From positions 1,240,001 through 1,304,000 of the forward strand of contig NC_015678.1 in assembly GCF_000164675.2 (NCBI RefSeq): a DNA stretch of 64,000 bases. Direction: 5' to 3'. The notes under the pieces were generated by a model. That model saw nothing but the letters and a program-made list of their open reading frames with translations. It did no database searches and was not told the origin of the DNA. Below are positions 51,790 through 62,661 of this stretch, in pieces (position 1 is the stretch's first letter; each line of letters begins with the position of its first letter). The translations under genes and the position numbers were made by a program. The DNA comes from Streptococcus parasanguinis ATCC 15912 (GTDB lineage: Bacteria > Bacillota > Bacilli > Lactobacillales > Streptococcaceae).

Positions 51790-51898
51790 CTCGTTCTATT
51801 AAGGTCATTACTATTTTAATATAAATCAGCCAAAAAAGCGATGCTTTTGAAGGAAATCCAACCTAAGACGGAGTTGAGTTCTATCTGACAGATAGCAA

Positions 51899-51925
51899 AA
51901 GGCCAGGATCCATCATCCTAGCCTT
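51899..51925 (-). terminator. Terminator of the cppA/serine hydrolase unit
   Basis: AAGGCTAGGAT/ATCCTGGCCTT stem (one T-G pair) followed on the minus strand by TTTTGCT. Confidence 0.75.
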
Positions 51926-51931
51926 CCATTT

Positions 51932-52873
51932 CTATTTTTCACATTCTTGTTTGATCAAGTCCATCAAGGAGTTGCGGTCCAGGATCCATTGGGCCCGTTC
52001 ATCCTTCTCATAGGTCCGGTTGGACAAAAAGATCACAGCTTCCTGCCTCTTGCGATTGTACATGATGAAGGTTCCTGTATAGCCCGTATGATCCAACCAG
52101 TCCCCCTCTAGATTCCATCCAAGAGCGCGGGTCTTGCCCTCTTCACGCGCAAAATTCTGAGACAAGTCACGCGAAAAATCCTCCTTCAGATAATGCTCTA
52201 AGAAGCGCTCTAGATCAGCAAGAGTTGAAAAAAGTCCAGCACTTCCCGCATGACAGCCCAGAACTCTCGCTTTGGGATCATGAACACTTCCAGAAGCAAG
52301 GCCACGAACCGTTGGCACCGCCTTTTCGACCGGTCCAAACCGTGTTTCTGTCATCTTCCAAGGTGTAAAAATCAGCTCGTCAAATAAACGATCCAAGGGC
52401 TGGTGAAACCTGTCTTCTAACCAAAAGCCCAGCAGAAGAAAATTGACGTCGGTGTAATGAAAACTCTTGTCTTCTTTCAACTGCAAATTTTCAAGGGCTG
52501 TTTTCAACTGTCTCGCATCCAATTGATCCCGGTTGGGGATAAAAGGATCGAGCCCAGAAGTATGGGTCAAGAGTTCCCGGATGGTTGTCTTCTCATGAGC
52601 AAAACGCGGGTAAAACTCTTTAAAGGGGCGATCGAGCGCAAGCTCCCCTTTCGCATACAAAAAGGCACAGATGGTAGCGACTCCGACGACCTTACTGACA
52701 CTGGCCAGATCATAGACCAGGTCAGCCACTACTGGCTCTCCTTTTTCAGGATCCGCTAGTCCCAGATAGTGCTCACTCCACTGACCATTGCGGTAGAGCG
52801 CAAGAGAGGCACCTGGATAGATGCCTTCTTGGATTTGTTCGGTAATTTTTTCGATGATTGCATTCACGCTCAT
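51932..52873 (-). CDS. Beta-lactamase-fold serine hydrolase (class C/EstB-like)
   Basis: About 313 residues from ATG 52873; a GTG two codons later has better spacing from GGAG, and the longer frame to 52960 overlaps cppA. Penicillin-binding fold with SxxK (SVSK), the YxN-position motif YTDVN and third motif HTGYTG. No signal peptide, so it is cytoplasmic; family members are esterases or peptidases rather than resistance enzymes. Starts 10 bases after cppA. Confidence 0.85.
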   Translation of the reverse strand: MSVNAIIEKITEQIQEGIYPGASLALYRNGQWSEHYLGLADPEKGEPVVADLVYDLASVSKVVGVATICAFLYAKGELALDRPFKEFYPRFAHEKTTIRELLTHTSGLDPFIPNRDQLDARQLKTALENLQLKEDKSFHYTDVNFLLLGFWLEDRFHQPLDRLFDELIFTPWKMTETRFGPVEKAVPTVRGLASGSVHDPKARVLGCHAGSAGLFSTLADLERFLEHYLKEDFSRDLSQNFAREEGKTRALGWNLEGDWLDHTGYTGTFIMYNRKRQEAVIFLSNRTYEKDERAQWILDRNSLMDLIKQECEK

Positions 52874-52883
52874 CACTCCATTC

Positions 52884-53651
52884 TTATTCTTCATAAGAAA
52901 TATGGACCTGATCTTGATTGGCTTCAAACCAGAGTTCGATCTGACTTGGATCCTTGGCAATCAAGAAAGTTCCCTTACGGTGCACAAAATCGACAGCTTC
53001 TCCCAAGCGTTCTTTCAAGTCTTCCACATCAAAAGATGCCAATTCGACCTTGATCATGCTCAAATCCCAAGTAACCTTGTTCTCCACTTGGAGATCTTCT
53101 CCTTGGGCTTCCTGTAAATGGATAAAGTGGGCCAAAGCTGGCAAGTTGCTATGGAACTTCTCAGACTCAGCAAAATCGGCCACATTGACCTCAAGAAAGT
53201 CCACATCAAAGCTCGTCAAACCTTTGAAATCTTCTGGAAGTTCAACAAGAGGCGCTTTCTCCAAAGGTTCTAGGCTTTCAAGATTTTCTTCAGCATGCAC
53301 GAAAATGGTATCTCCTTGAGGAGACACAACTTCAAAGGCGCGGCCATTAACTCCTTGGTAAAGGGCGCTTGTTTCTGGCTGGCGGGCCAACAAGTAATCA
53401 ATTTCTTGAGCTTGTGCCACTTTCACCACGATGCGACCCAATTTCTTTGGACCTTCGACCTTACGCGAACGCATACTCGGTGACTCTTCTAAGACAATTT
53501 TTTCTACTTTTGAGGCATCTCCTAAAGATAGGAGAGCTCCTTCTTCCACTAATACTTTCATTCCCAATATCTCTTCATAAAAGCGTTGATTGACATTTCG
53601 GTTATTCACTTTCAAGACTGGGATCACTCTTACGATCTGATTTGCTGTCAT
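52884..53651 (-). CDS. cppA: CppA family protein (VOC-like fold)
   Basis: 255 residues from ATG 53651 (MTANQIVRVIPVLK), preceded by GGAGG at five bases; the ATG at 53663 has no site. Two VOC-type halves: the N-terminal VLKVNNRNVNQRFYEEILGM and a C-terminal half from about 140 (LTSFDVDFLEVNV). CppA was named as a C3-degrading proteinase of pneumococcus, but no protease motif is visible here and no signal peptide, so the enzymatic role stays open. Confidence 0.87.
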   Translation of the reverse strand: MTANQIVRVIPVLKVNNRNVNQRFYEEILGMKVLVEEGALLSLGDASKVEKIVLEESPSMRSRKVEGPKKLGRIVVKVAQAQEIDYLLARQPETSALYQGVNGRAFEVVSPQGDTIFVHAEENLESLEPLEKAPLVELPEDFKGLTSFDVDFLEVNVADFAESEKFHSNLPALAHFIHLQEAQGEDLQVENKVTWDLSMIKVELASFDVEDLKERLGEAVDFVHRKGTFLIAKDPSQIELWFEANQDQVHISYEE

Positions 53652-53758
53652 AACTTCCTCCAAGCACTTTTTATTGTAAAAGATTTTCTGGCTTTTTACA
53701 AGAAATTTTGCGCAGATTTATGAAAAACTCTATCGACAAGCGCTTTCCTTATTTTCTT

Positions 53759-53787
53759 TAGACAATCCCTTTTTGATTCAGTATAAT
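53759..53787 (+). promoter_or_regulatory. pepX promoter
   Basis: TAGACA (53759-53764), 17 bases, TATAAT (53782-53787). Confidence 0.75.
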
Positions 53788-53862
53788 AGAAATTGGAACG
53801 ATGACAGCGCTGATGCGACTGCTCACTCAAATCGAGATGTGAACAAGATAGGAGAATCCACC

Positions 53863-56151
53863 ATGAAATTTAATCAATTTAGCTATATTCCTACAGCCAA
53901 TGACACGATGAAAGAAGAGTTGGCTCTTTTGGGCTTTAACTTCCAAGAAGAGAGCGATCCGAAAAAAATGTTGGGAGCCTTTGTCCGCCAAGTATCTTTC
54001 CAATATAAGGACACAGACTATGCCTTATCGACTCTTGTAGCAGATAAAGAAACCGATTTGCTGGCCTTTTTCAACTCTGAAAAACCCTTAACAGCAGATA
54101 TTTTTTATACAGTTGCCTTTCAATTACTGGGCTTTAGCTTTTTTGTCGATTTTGATGATAGTGAAGCCTTTCGCAAGGAGACGGCTTTTCCCATCACATA
54201 TGGCTCTCTCCTAGAAAATCTCTACCAACTCTTAAACACCCGCACCAAACGAGGCAATACCTTGATCGATCAGTTGGTCAGCGATGGTTTGATTCCTGAG
54301 ACCAACCAGTATCACTATTTTAATGGTAAGAGCCTCGCGACCTTTACAAGCCAGGATGCTATCCGTGAGGTCGTTTATGTCGAAAGTCGGGTCGATACCG
54401 ACAAGGATGGCCTGCCAGACTTGGTTAAGGTCAGCATTATCCGTCCTCGCTATGAAGGCAAGATTCCAGCTGTAATGACCGCAAGTCCTTATCACCAAGG
54501 GACTAACGATAAGGCCAGCGACAAGGCCCTCTACAATATGAATGTCGACCTGGAGGTCAAAGAACCTCATACCATTCAACTAGAAGAACCTCAATTAACA
54601 GTAGTCGAACCTGTCGGTCAAGCTGAAGAGGTGGAGGAAGCCGAAGAGCTCCTGACCCATATCAACTCCAGCTATACCTTAAACGACTACCTGCTGCCAC
54701 GCGGATACGCTAATCTCTACGTATCTGGAGTTGGAACAAAAGATTCGCAAGGGCTGATGACCAACGGAAATTACCAACAAATCGAAGCCTACAAGAACGT
54801 TATCGACTGGCTCAATGACCGTTGCCGAGCCTTTACAGATCATACACGCAAGCGTCAAGTCAAGGCCGATTGGTCTAATGGAAAGGTCGCAACCACCGGG
54901 ATCTCTTACCTTGGAACCATGTCTAACGGCCTTGCGACCACAGGTGTGGATGGTCTAGAAGTCATCATTGCAGAGGCTGGGATCTCTTCTTGGTACAATT
55001 ACTACCGTGAAAATGGTCTCGTGACAAGTCCTGGTGGCTATCCAGGTGAAGATTTTGATTCCCTTGCCGAATTAACCTATTCACGCAACCTTTTAGGTGG
55101 GGATTATTTACACCACAATGCGGCCCACCAAGCCGATCTAGACATCGTGAAAAAAGAGCTGGACCGAGCTTCTGGAGACTACAATCAATTCTGGCACGAT
55201 CGGAATTATCTCTTAAACGCAAATCAGGTCAAGGCAGAGGTGGTCTTTACCCATGGCTCCCAAGACTGGAACGTCAAACCACTTCACGTTTTTAACATGT
55301 TCCAAGCCCTTCCAGCAAGCATCAAAAAACACCTCTTCTACCACAATGGTGCCCATGTCTACCTCAACAACTGGCAGTCCATTGACTTCCGTGAGAGCAT
55401 GAATGCCCTTCTCTCTAAAAAATTGCTGGGCTACGATTCAAGCTATGAGTTGCCAACTGTCATTTGGCAGGACAATACAGGAGAACAAAGTTGGACTTCC
55501 TTGGATGATTTTGGCAACCAAACAAGTCAGCGGACCTTCCTACTCGGAGATGGTGAAAAAGTCATCCAAAACCGCTACGAGACAAAAGATTACGAGCGCT
55601 ATGGCAAGGCTTATCCGACCTTCTTAAGCGATCTTTACCAAGACAAGGCCCAACAGGTGACAATCGATCTTCCAATCGAAGAAGACCTACACCTCAACGG
55701 GAAAGCTCGCCTTCACCTGCGACTTCACTCCAGCACCAATAAAGGCCTTCTCTCAGCCCAACTCTTAGAGCTTGGAAGCAAGAAATACCTCCAACCCTAT
55801 CCTGCAGTCTTATCGGTCCGTACGCTGGATAACGGTCGCTACCATATGTTAGACAACTTGACTGAATTGCCATTTAAGGAAGCCGGCCAACGAGTGATTT
55901 CTAAAGGTTATCTCAACCTCCAAAACCGGCATGACCTCTTAGAAGTTGAGGCCGTAACGCCAGGCGAGTGGATGGAATTTGACTTTGAACTCCAACCAAC
56001 CATCTACAAGCTCGAAAAAGGCGCAACCCTTCGCTTGGTCCTCTACACGACGGACTTTGAAATCACTGTGCGTGATCAAACCGATTACCAACTCACCATC
56101 GACTTAGCACAATCAAGCCTCCATCTTCCTGAAATGACAGAGGCCCACTAA
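53863..56151 (+). CDS. pepX: Xaa-Pro dipeptidyl-peptidase
   Basis: 762 residues from ATG 53863 ([11 protein letters not shown]), with AGGAGA upstream; the in-frame extension to 53773 begins before the -10 element and cannot be transcribed from that promoter. Removes N-terminal X-Pro dipeptides from proline-rich peptides. N-terminal helical domain, alpha/beta-hydrolase core with Ser in [13 protein letters not shown] (about residue 348), Asp in [10 protein letters not shown], His in HNGAHVYL, and a C-terminal jelly-roll domain. Cytoplasmic, monocistronic, divergent from cppA. Confidence 0.96.
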   Translation: MKFNQFSYIPTANDTMKEELALLGFNFQEESDPKKMLGAFVRQVSFQYKDTDYALSTLVADKETDLLAFFNSEKPLTADIFYTVAFQLLGFSFFVDFDDSEAFRKETAFPITYGSLLENLYQLLNTRTKRGNTLIDQLVSDGLIPETNQYHYFNGKSLATFTSQDAIREVVYVESRVDTDKDGLPDLVKVSIIRPRYEGKIPAVMTASPYHQGTNDKASDKALYNMNVDLEVKEPHTIQLEEPQLTVVEPVGQAEEVEEAEELLTHINSSYTLNDYLLPRGYANLYVSGVGTKDSQGLMTNGNYQQIEAYKNVIDWLNDRCRAFTDHTRKRQVKADWSNGKVATTGISYLGTMSNGLATTGVDGLEVIIAEAGISSWYNYYRENGLVTSPGGYPGEDFDSLAELTYSRNLLGGDYLHHNAAHQADLDIVKKELDRASGDYNQFWHDRNYLLNANQVKAEVVFTHGSQDWNVKPLHVFNMFQALPASIKKHLFYHNGAHVYLNNWQSIDFRESMNALLSKKLLGYDSSYELPTVIWQDNTGEQSWTSLDDFGNQTSQRTFLLGDGEKVIQNRYETKDYERYGKAYPTFLSDLYQDKAQQVTIDLPIEEDLHLNGKARLHLRLHSSTNKGLLSAQLLELGSKKYLQPYPAVLSVRTLDNGRYHMLDNLTELPFKEAGQRVISKGYLNLQNRHDLLEVEAVTPGEWMEFDFELQPTIYKLEKGATLRLVLYTTDFEITVRDQTDYQLTIDLAQSSLHLPEMTEAH

Positions 56152-56186
56152 TCGTGGTATCAAGGCTTAGCCTTTCTTTGCTTCAT

Positions 56187-56215
56187 TTGACAGCTTAGCC
56201 TACTTATGTTACTAT
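56187..56215 (+). promoter_or_regulatory. rocS promoter
   Basis: TTGACA (56187-56192), 17 bases, TACTAT (56210-56215), with TG one base before the -10. A short AAGGC-TTA-GCCTT hairpin at 56162-56174 just upstream may terminate pepX. Confidence 0.85.
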
Positions 56216-56255
56216 CTAATAGAGTATTTCATAGAAAAAGATATTAGAGGAAGTT

Positions 56256-56750
56256 ATGGCGATTGAAAAAACTGTCAGCGAAATTGCTGAAATTTTAGGA
56301 GTCAGCCGCCAGGCGGTCAATAACCGTGTCAAGGCGTTGGCTCCAGAAGATACACAAAAAAACGAAAAAGGGGTTACCGTTGTAACCCGTAGTGGCTTGA
56401 TCAAGCTCGAAGAAATCTACAAAAAAACTATTTTTGAAGATGAGCCAGTCAGCGATGATGTGAAGCAACGCGAATTGATGGAAATTTTGGTAGATGAAAA
56501 AAATGCTGAAATCGTCCGTCTCTACGAGCAACTCAAAGCCAAAGACGAGCAACTCGCTAAGAAAGATGAACAGTTGCGCGTGAAAGACGTTCAAATTGCT
56601 GAAAAAGACAAGCAATTGGACCAACAACAACAATTGACTTTACAAGCAATGAACGACCGCGATACCTTGAAACTTGAACTCGAACAAGCCAACGAAAAAG
56701 TTCAAGAGCAAGAAAGCAAAGGTTTCTGGGCACGCGTTTTCCGTCGATAA
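56256..56750 (+). CDS. rocS: Chromosome segregation regulator RocS
   Basis: 164 residues. N-terminal helix-turn-helix (VSEIAEILGVSRQAVNNRVKAL), a central helix, a coiled coil with repeated KDEQLAKKDEQLRVKD-type heptads (about 85-150), and a C-terminal amphipathic GFWARVFRR that should bind the membrane. This is the layout of pneumococcal RocS, which links the chromosome to the membrane and coordinates segregation with capsule/cell division. SD GAGGAAG. Independent promoter and terminator. Confidence 0.9.
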   Translation: MAIEKTVSEIAEILGVSRQAVNNRVKALAPEDTQKNEKGVTVVTRSGLIKLEEIYKKTIFEDEPVSDDVKQRELMEILVDEKNAEIVRLYEQLKAKDEQLAKKDEQLRVKDVQIAEKDKQLDQQQQLTLQAMNDRDTLKLELEQANEKVQEQESKGFWARVFRR

Positions 56751-56753
56751 TCC

Positions 56754-56781
56754 GGGGCTGGATCCTACCAGTCCCTTTTCT
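56754..56781 (+). terminator. rocS terminator
   Basis: GGGGCTGG/CCAGTCCC stem (56754-56761, 56768-56775) followed by TTTTCTTTT, just before the exonuclease start. Confidence 0.8.
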
Positions 56782-56803
56782 TTTCTAGCACAGGAGATTT
56801 CCC

Positions 56804-57397
56804 ATGAAAGCATTAGAAGATTATATCGCCTTTGATCTCGAATTTAACCAATACGAAGGCGCCTATCAGATCATCCAGGTGTCTGCCGTACGCTTTACGG
56901 ACGGTAAAGAAGTCGATCACTACGACTCCTACGTTTACACCGATAAGCCCCTAAAAAGCTTTATTAACGGCCTGACTGGCATTACCCAGGACAAGATCCA
57001 AAATGCCCCACAACTAGAACAGGTCCTCAGCGAATTCAAGGCCTTTGTAGGAGACCGGCCCTTGATCGGATACAATGCCAAAAAAAGCGACCTACCCATT
57101 CTGCTTGAAAATGGGCTGGATCTAGAAGACCAGTACGCTGTCGATGTCTTTGACGAGGCTTTCGAACGTCGTCCATCTGACCTCCACGGCATTAAAAATC
57201 TCCAACTCCACACCGTTGCAGAATTTTTGGGAGTTGCAGGAAAATCACACGATAGCTTAGAGGACGCCCGCATGACAGCCCTTGTCTACGAACAATTCCT
57301 CGAATTTGATCAAGGCCGCACCCTCCTTGAAGAGCAAGAGAACTTCTCCACCAACCCCTTCGGAGGCTTGGACTTATCCGGATTTTTTGATGAATAA
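56804..57397 (+). CDS. DnaQ-like 3'-5' exonuclease (DEDDh)
   Basis: 197 residues. Exo I IAFDLEFNQYEG (Asp, Glu), Exo II in YNAKKSDLPIL (Asp), Exo III HDSLEDARMTALVY (His, Asp). Similar to the exonuclease modules of PolC and to stand-alone repair/RNA-processing exonucleases. The C-terminal 30 residues (EEQENFSTNPFGGLDLSGFF) are extra and of unknown role. SD AGGAGA. The 324-base gap that follows contains an imperfect hairpin near 57402 and the ABC exporter promoter, nothing else seen. Confidence 0.87.
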   Translation: MKALEDYIAFDLEFNQYEGAYQIIQVSAVRFTDGKEVDHYDSYVYTDKPLKSFINGLTGITQDKIQNAPQLEQVLSEFKAFVGDRPLIGYNAKKSDLPILLENGLDLEDQYAVDVFDEAFERRPSDLHGIKNLQLHTVAEFLGVAGKSHDSLEDARMTALVYEQFLEFDQGRTLLEEQENFSTNPFGGLDLSGFFDE

Positions 57398-57593
57398 AAA
57401 GAGGCTCAACACTGAGCAGTACTCCTAGAGTTAGATGTTTTCATATCTTTCTTTGGGGGTGCTTTTTATTTCATTTCTGTAAAGATTGACTAAAGTAAAT
57501 TTTCATCCGACAGACAAATAGAGCATTTTCAAAGGCTTAACTTAAAATATTAGTTATTAAAGATTTAATCATTTCTAATTTTTTGAATATTCA

Positions 57594-57622
57594 TTGACCA
57601 GACTTATTTTTAGATGTATAAT
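57594..57622 (+). promoter_or_regulatory. Promoter of the lone ABC exporter
   Basis: TTGACC (57594-57599), 17 bases, TATAAT (57617-57622). A leader of about 90 bases follows with no obvious small ORF. Confidence 0.85.
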
Positions 57623-57721
57623 GAGCATGTAAAATATATCACAAAGAATAATATGTAATAAGATTTAATGATTATATCTGATATTTCTCAATCATAGGGT
57701 TCTATTTTCTAGGAGAGATTT

Positions 57722-59296
57722 ATGATTAATATCTTTAAATATCTTGATAAAAAAACAAAATACCTAACCATTATTGGGGCACTGGCAAATGGGGGTCTCG
57801 CTTTGGGGCAACCCTTGGTTGTTGCCAAAGCATTATCGATAGATCAAAATAACCTTACCTATTCTTCTATTTGGAAATTTGCCTTCTTTGGTTTTTCTGT
57901 CTATTTCGCTTTGTATAGTCTAATGTTATTTTGTAATCATGCAAATAATGTCTTTCGACGTGAAATTCACATGAATATCCGAACGGCACTTTTTCAGAAG
58001 TTAATGGAAGACAGGGAATATAGTGAAGATGAAAAGATTACCATGCTGACACAGGATATGGAATTTTTAGGAGATAACTTTTTTGAACGCTATATGTCTA
58101 TTTCATGTTGGGGATTTGGGGCACTGATTACGGCGATCTATATCATTGCCCAAAATGTTTTATTGGATTCTATCTTTGTTTTCTTCACGATCTTACGTCC
58201 CATTCCACAATTCTTGATGAATAATAAGCTAAAGAATTCAGGGGATGAAATGTCTCAGGGAAGAACAGCCGTTCATAACCAAATCTCTGATAGTATTCGA
58301 GGGGCTCAAACCTTGCGGATGAATCAGGCCTTGCCTGAAAATTCTCAGCGCGTCTGGAATATCAACCTACGTTATCAGCGAGCCATTCAAAAGTTTGTTT
58401 TTACTCATAATATTGTTTTCTTTTGTAATGGTTTTATGGTCTTTCTGAGCCAAGTACTCCCCTTGGTATTAGGGTTCTTCCTTGCTATGCAGGGTCATCA
58501 TGTTTCAGTAGCTAGCCTAGTGGCTATGTATATTGCTGCTGGTCAACTGGTAGGGCCTATCCAAAATATCATGTATGATGTGGTTGAAGTACAAGGAGCC
58601 AAAACAACGGCAGAAAAGATTTTCGGAATTTTAAATCGAGCAGATGATAGTGAATCGGACAATCATTCGATCTCTCAAGTAGAAGAACTAGAAATTTCTC
58701 ATTTAAGTAAATCTTATAATGGTAGAGAGATTCTTCGCGATCTTAATCTAGCCATTCGACAAGGCGAAAAAGTCCTCATCAAAGGGCCAAGTGGCTGTGG
58801 GAAATCAACCCTCTTCCGAATGATCACATGGGAAGAAAAGCCGGATGCCGGAACGATTACTTGTCGTACAAGGGATGGAGTTAAAACAAGTCACTTTGTT
58901 CGTCAGGTAGGTATCATCAGTCAGCATCCTTTCCTCTTTAATGATACTATTCGCTACAATCTCAGTTTGGGACAAGAGTTTTCAGATCAAGAATTGGAAA
59001 ATGTTTTGAGACAGGTCAAACTCGACCATGAACTAACTGATGGACTTGATTTTGTAATCACTAATAACGGAGAAAATATTTCAGGTGGACAACGAGTCCG
59101 GATTGAACTAGCCCGCTTCCTTCTTCGTAAAAAGGATATTTTATTAGCAGATGAGGTAACTGCAGCTCTTGACGTAGAAAATAGCCAGATGGTTCGTGAC
59201 TTGATTTTCTCACTACCGATGATGGTGTTAGAAATCGCTCACCATATTGATGATGAAAGTCGATACGATCAAGTCATTGAACTAAGAAAAGAATAA
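57722..59296 (+). CDS. ABC transporter, fused permease/ATPase exporter
   Basis: 524 residues. Six-helix transmembrane domain (about 1-310) and nucleotide-binding domain with Walker A GPSGCGKST, signature SGGQRVRIELARF, Walker B ILLADEVTAALD and H-loop His in EIAHH. All catalytic residues are intact, so a homodimer should be active. The unit is solitary: no partner half-transporter, peptidase domain or precursor peptide is visible in the flanks. A/T-rich third positions and a lack of the strong codon bias of neighbours suggest a less-expressed or acquired gene. Substrate unknown. Confidence 0.9.
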   Translation: MINIFKYLDKKTKYLTIIGALANGGLALGQPLVVAKALSIDQNNLTYSSIWKFAFFGFSVYFALYSLMLFCNHANNVFRREIHMNIRTALFQKLMEDREYSEDEKITMLTQDMEFLGDNFFERYMSISCWGFGALITAIYIIAQNVLLDSIFVFFTILRPIPQFLMNNKLKNSGDEMSQGRTAVHNQISDSIRGAQTLRMNQALPENSQRVWNINLRYQRAIQKFVFTHNIVFFCNGFMVFLSQVLPLVLGFFLAMQGHHVSVASLVAMYIAAGQLVGPIQNIMYDVVEVQGAKTTAEKIFGILNRADDSESDNHSISQVEELEISHLSKSYNGREILRDLNLAIRQGEKVLIKGPSGCGKSTLFRMITWEEKPDAGTITCRTRDGVKTSHFVRQVGIISQHPFLFNDTIRYNLSLGQEFSDQELENVLRQVKLDHELTDGLDFVITNNGENISGGQRVRIELARFLLRKKDILLADEVTAALDVENSQMVRDLIFSLPMMVLEIAHHIDDESRYDQVIELRKE

Positions 59297-59350
59297 AACT
59301 ACTGACACTAACCTGAAAACAAATCGTTAGTATATCAAAGAAAGAAAAAA

Positions 59351-59525
59351 GAGAGTGGGACAGAAATCGGTAATTCGTTAGAATTCGATTTCGTCGTCCC
59401 ACCTCCGCACAGTTGAGTAGGGCTGTAAAAGCTGATGAAATCAGCGTAGTAGAGCCCACTCAACCACTGTGTCTTGCTCGACAATCCAAAAATAATTGAG
59501 AGGCTAGGACTTTTGTCCCAGCCTC
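59351..59525 (+). repeat. 175-bp hairpin repeat, copy 4 (forward)
   Basis: Differs from the copy at 21892 at only a few positions (core GCTGATGAAATCAGC; one change near the end). Its terminal hairpin with T run likely terminates the ABC exporter. Confidence 0.92.
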
Positions 59526-59583
59526 TTTTAAATGAGTTCTAATTTTGAAATGAACCAAGAAAAAATACTAAAACTTCCTTAGC

Positions 59584-59883
59584 TTAAAATGGCAATTTCC
59601 CTGCGAAAGCACCGAGTTTTTTCTTGGTTGCAGCATCAATTTCTTCAATGGCAGCATTGATGGCTTGAACCGTCATATCAGAAAGAGTTTCTGTATCTTC
59701 TGGGTCGACCACTGCAGCATTGAAATCGATGGAAACAACCTTCTTATCACCTGTAAGAGTTGCAACAACCAAGTCCTGAGCAGATTTCCCTACAAATTGA
59801 GTTGCAGCTAATTCTGCTTGGCTTTGCTCCATTTGCTTTTGCAATTTTTGAGCTTGCTTCATCATATTTTGCATATTCATCAT
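59584..59883 (-). CDS. ybaB: YbaB/EbfC nucleoid-associated protein
   Basis: 99 residues. N-terminal [19 protein letters not shown] helix, central strands with [16 protein letters not shown], and C-terminal helix [15 protein letters not shown], the standard family pattern. DNA-binding dimer, often near recombination genes; here it stands alone. Two adjacent ATG codons at the start leave a one-residue uncertainty. Confidence 0.93.
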   Translation of the reverse strand: MMNMQNMMKQAQKLQKQMEQSQAELAATQFVGKSAQDLVVATLTGDKKVVSIDFNAAVVDPEDTETLSDMTVQAINAAIEEIDAATKKKLGAFAGKLPF

Positions 59884-60020
59884 AGCAATGACATTCCTTC
59901 CAACTTCTGAAATTTACAGTTCATTATACCATTTTTTAGACGCTTGGAAAAGCTTTGGATAGTAATCATGAAAAGCTTCTTTCACTCTAGATTGATTTTT
60001 AAGCTTTCACTACAAAATGA

Positions 60021-60045
60021 AAGAGACCCTTCTTGAGCCTCTCTC
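60021..60045 (-). terminator. lrgAB terminator
   Basis: AGAGGCTC/GGGTCTCT stem with two wobble pairs, followed on the minus strand by TTCATTTTG. Confidence 0.6.
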
Positions 60046-60063
60046 AGAAAATAATAAAATGTA

Positions 60064-60759
60064 TTAGGATAAAATCATCGAAGCCACAATTGGACTAATG
60101 AATACATACAAAATTCCTGTGATCCCTATTGCCAATCCTGCCATAGCACCGGCCACATGACCATACTTAAACGCTGTCCCTGTTCCTACTGCATGTCCAG
60201 TTCCTCCAAGGGCTAACCCAATAGCTACTGGATCTTTTATTTTTAACAGTTTCAATATCGTTGGACCCAAGACACTTGTTAATAATCCAGTTGCTACAAC
60301 TACCACAAGAGTGATGGTCGTAATTCCTTGCATTTTTTCAGTAATCCCAACTGCCATTGCAGTCGTAACCGATTTTGGAAAGAGCGAAATGGCTAGAAAG
60401 TACTTCATTCCAAATGCTTTCGCAATCAAGGCTGTAAAAATCGTATTCACAATAACTGCCACTGTCGAGCCAATCAGAATACTCCGTGCATGATGCTTCA
60501 TCAAATGGAAACTTTTATAGAGAGGAATCCCCAAAGCGACTGTCGATGGTCCAATCAACTGATTTAACAGGGAACCACCGACATAGTAATCTTTATAAGA
60601 AATTCCTGTAATCATTAAGAATAAGATAACGATTACTGTAGCCACTAAAAGTGGCGTTGTTATTGGATGGGGATACCTGCGGAAAATTAACATTCCAATC
60701 AAATAAGCCCAAATAGATAAGACAATCCCAAATAAAGGATTACTCGCAAAATTAGCCAT
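60064..60759 (-). CDS. lrgB: LrgB/CidB family membrane protein
   Basis: 231 residues from ATG 60759 (MANFASNPLFGIVLS), which has AAGGAGG eight bases upstream. Seven or so membrane helices with family marks SVTTAMAVGITEKMQG and GLALGGTGHAVGTGTA. Works with LrgA; in streptococci the pair is linked to pyruvate uptake, oxidative stress and autolysis. Starts eight bases before the lrgA stop codon. Confidence 0.92.
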   Translation of the reverse strand: MANFASNPLFGIVLSIWAYLIGMLIFRRYPHPITTPLLVATVIVILFLMITGISYKDYYVGGSLLNQLIGPSTVALGIPLYKSFHLMKHHARSILIGSTVAVIVNTIFTALIAKAFGMKYFLAISLFPKSVTTAMAVGITEKMQGITTITLVVVVATGLLTSVLGPTILKLLKIKDPVAIGLALGGTGHAVGTGTAFKYGHVAGAMAGLAIGITGILYVFISPIVASMILS

Positions 60760-61132
60760 GCTTGCGTCCTCCTTCTGGATAATCACCTTCAAAACGATTT
60801 TTTATAAAACTAACCACGATTGCAATTAAAGCCACATTGATGACCAAGGCTCCAACTAGAATCAACATGATCGGAAATAGATAAGGAGCAATCACATGGA
60901 ATTTATCCATGATACCGACCGCAGGGGGAAGAAACAGAATCGTCATGTTAGCTAACAAAAAATTTCCTACCATATTTACGTGGCGCATGCGTAATAATTT
61001 AAACTGCAATAATAAAAATAGGATCAACAGCCCGATCATACTCCCAGGAATTGGTAAGTGCAACCCATCCGAAATGATTTCACCAATTAATGAAATCGTG
61101 AAAATAATCGTCAGTTGTACATATAATTTCAT
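60752..61132 (-). CDS. lrgA: LrgA/CidA family holin-like protein
   Basis: 126 residues from ATG 61132 (MKLYVQLTIIF), six bases after GGGAG; the ATG two codons upstream is too close to the site. Four membrane helices with LPIPGSMIGLLILFLLL and LANMTILFLPPAVGIMD. No LytTR/LytST regulator genes are in the window. Confidence 0.92.
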   Translation of the reverse strand: MKLYVQLTIIFTISLIGEIISDGLHLPIPGSMIGLLILFLLLQFKLLRMRHVNMVGNFLLANMTILFLPPAVGIMDKFHVIAPYLFPIMLILVGALVINVALIAIVVSFIKNRFEGDYPEGGRKHG

Positions 61133-61332
61133 CTTCATCTCCCTTTTTATAGATCATTTCCAATAAGGATTCATATCCTCGCTTCTGTCTACTTAGAAGT
61201 AAACATCCATTTATCCCTATCAGTTTACTCCTTTTCGGAAAATTTGCAAGCTTTTTTCTAAAAAAATAAAACAAATTACCAAAAATTGAAGCTACTATTT
61301 TGATTCATGGCATCCATTTTATGATACAATGA

Positions 61333-62541
<1,209 letters not shown>

Positions 62542-62594
62542 TAGAAATTCACTAACTTTATTCTCATCTATTGAAATAAAATTTTTAAAAATTC

Positions 62595-62623
62595 TTTACA
62601 AGTTAGTATTTACTTGATAGAAT
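62595..62623 (+). promoter_or_regulatory. Aquaglyceroporin promoter
   Basis: TTTACA (62595-62600), 17 bases, TAGAAT (62618-62623). Confidence 0.8.
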
Positions 62624-62661
62624 GGATTGGTATAAAATTTATAAAGGAGATTATTAGAATC

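Noticed and set aside
57402..57480. Imperfect hairpin after the exonuclease gene
   Set aside because: GGCTCA...TGAGC pairing is short and lacks a T run; not confident enough to call a terminator.
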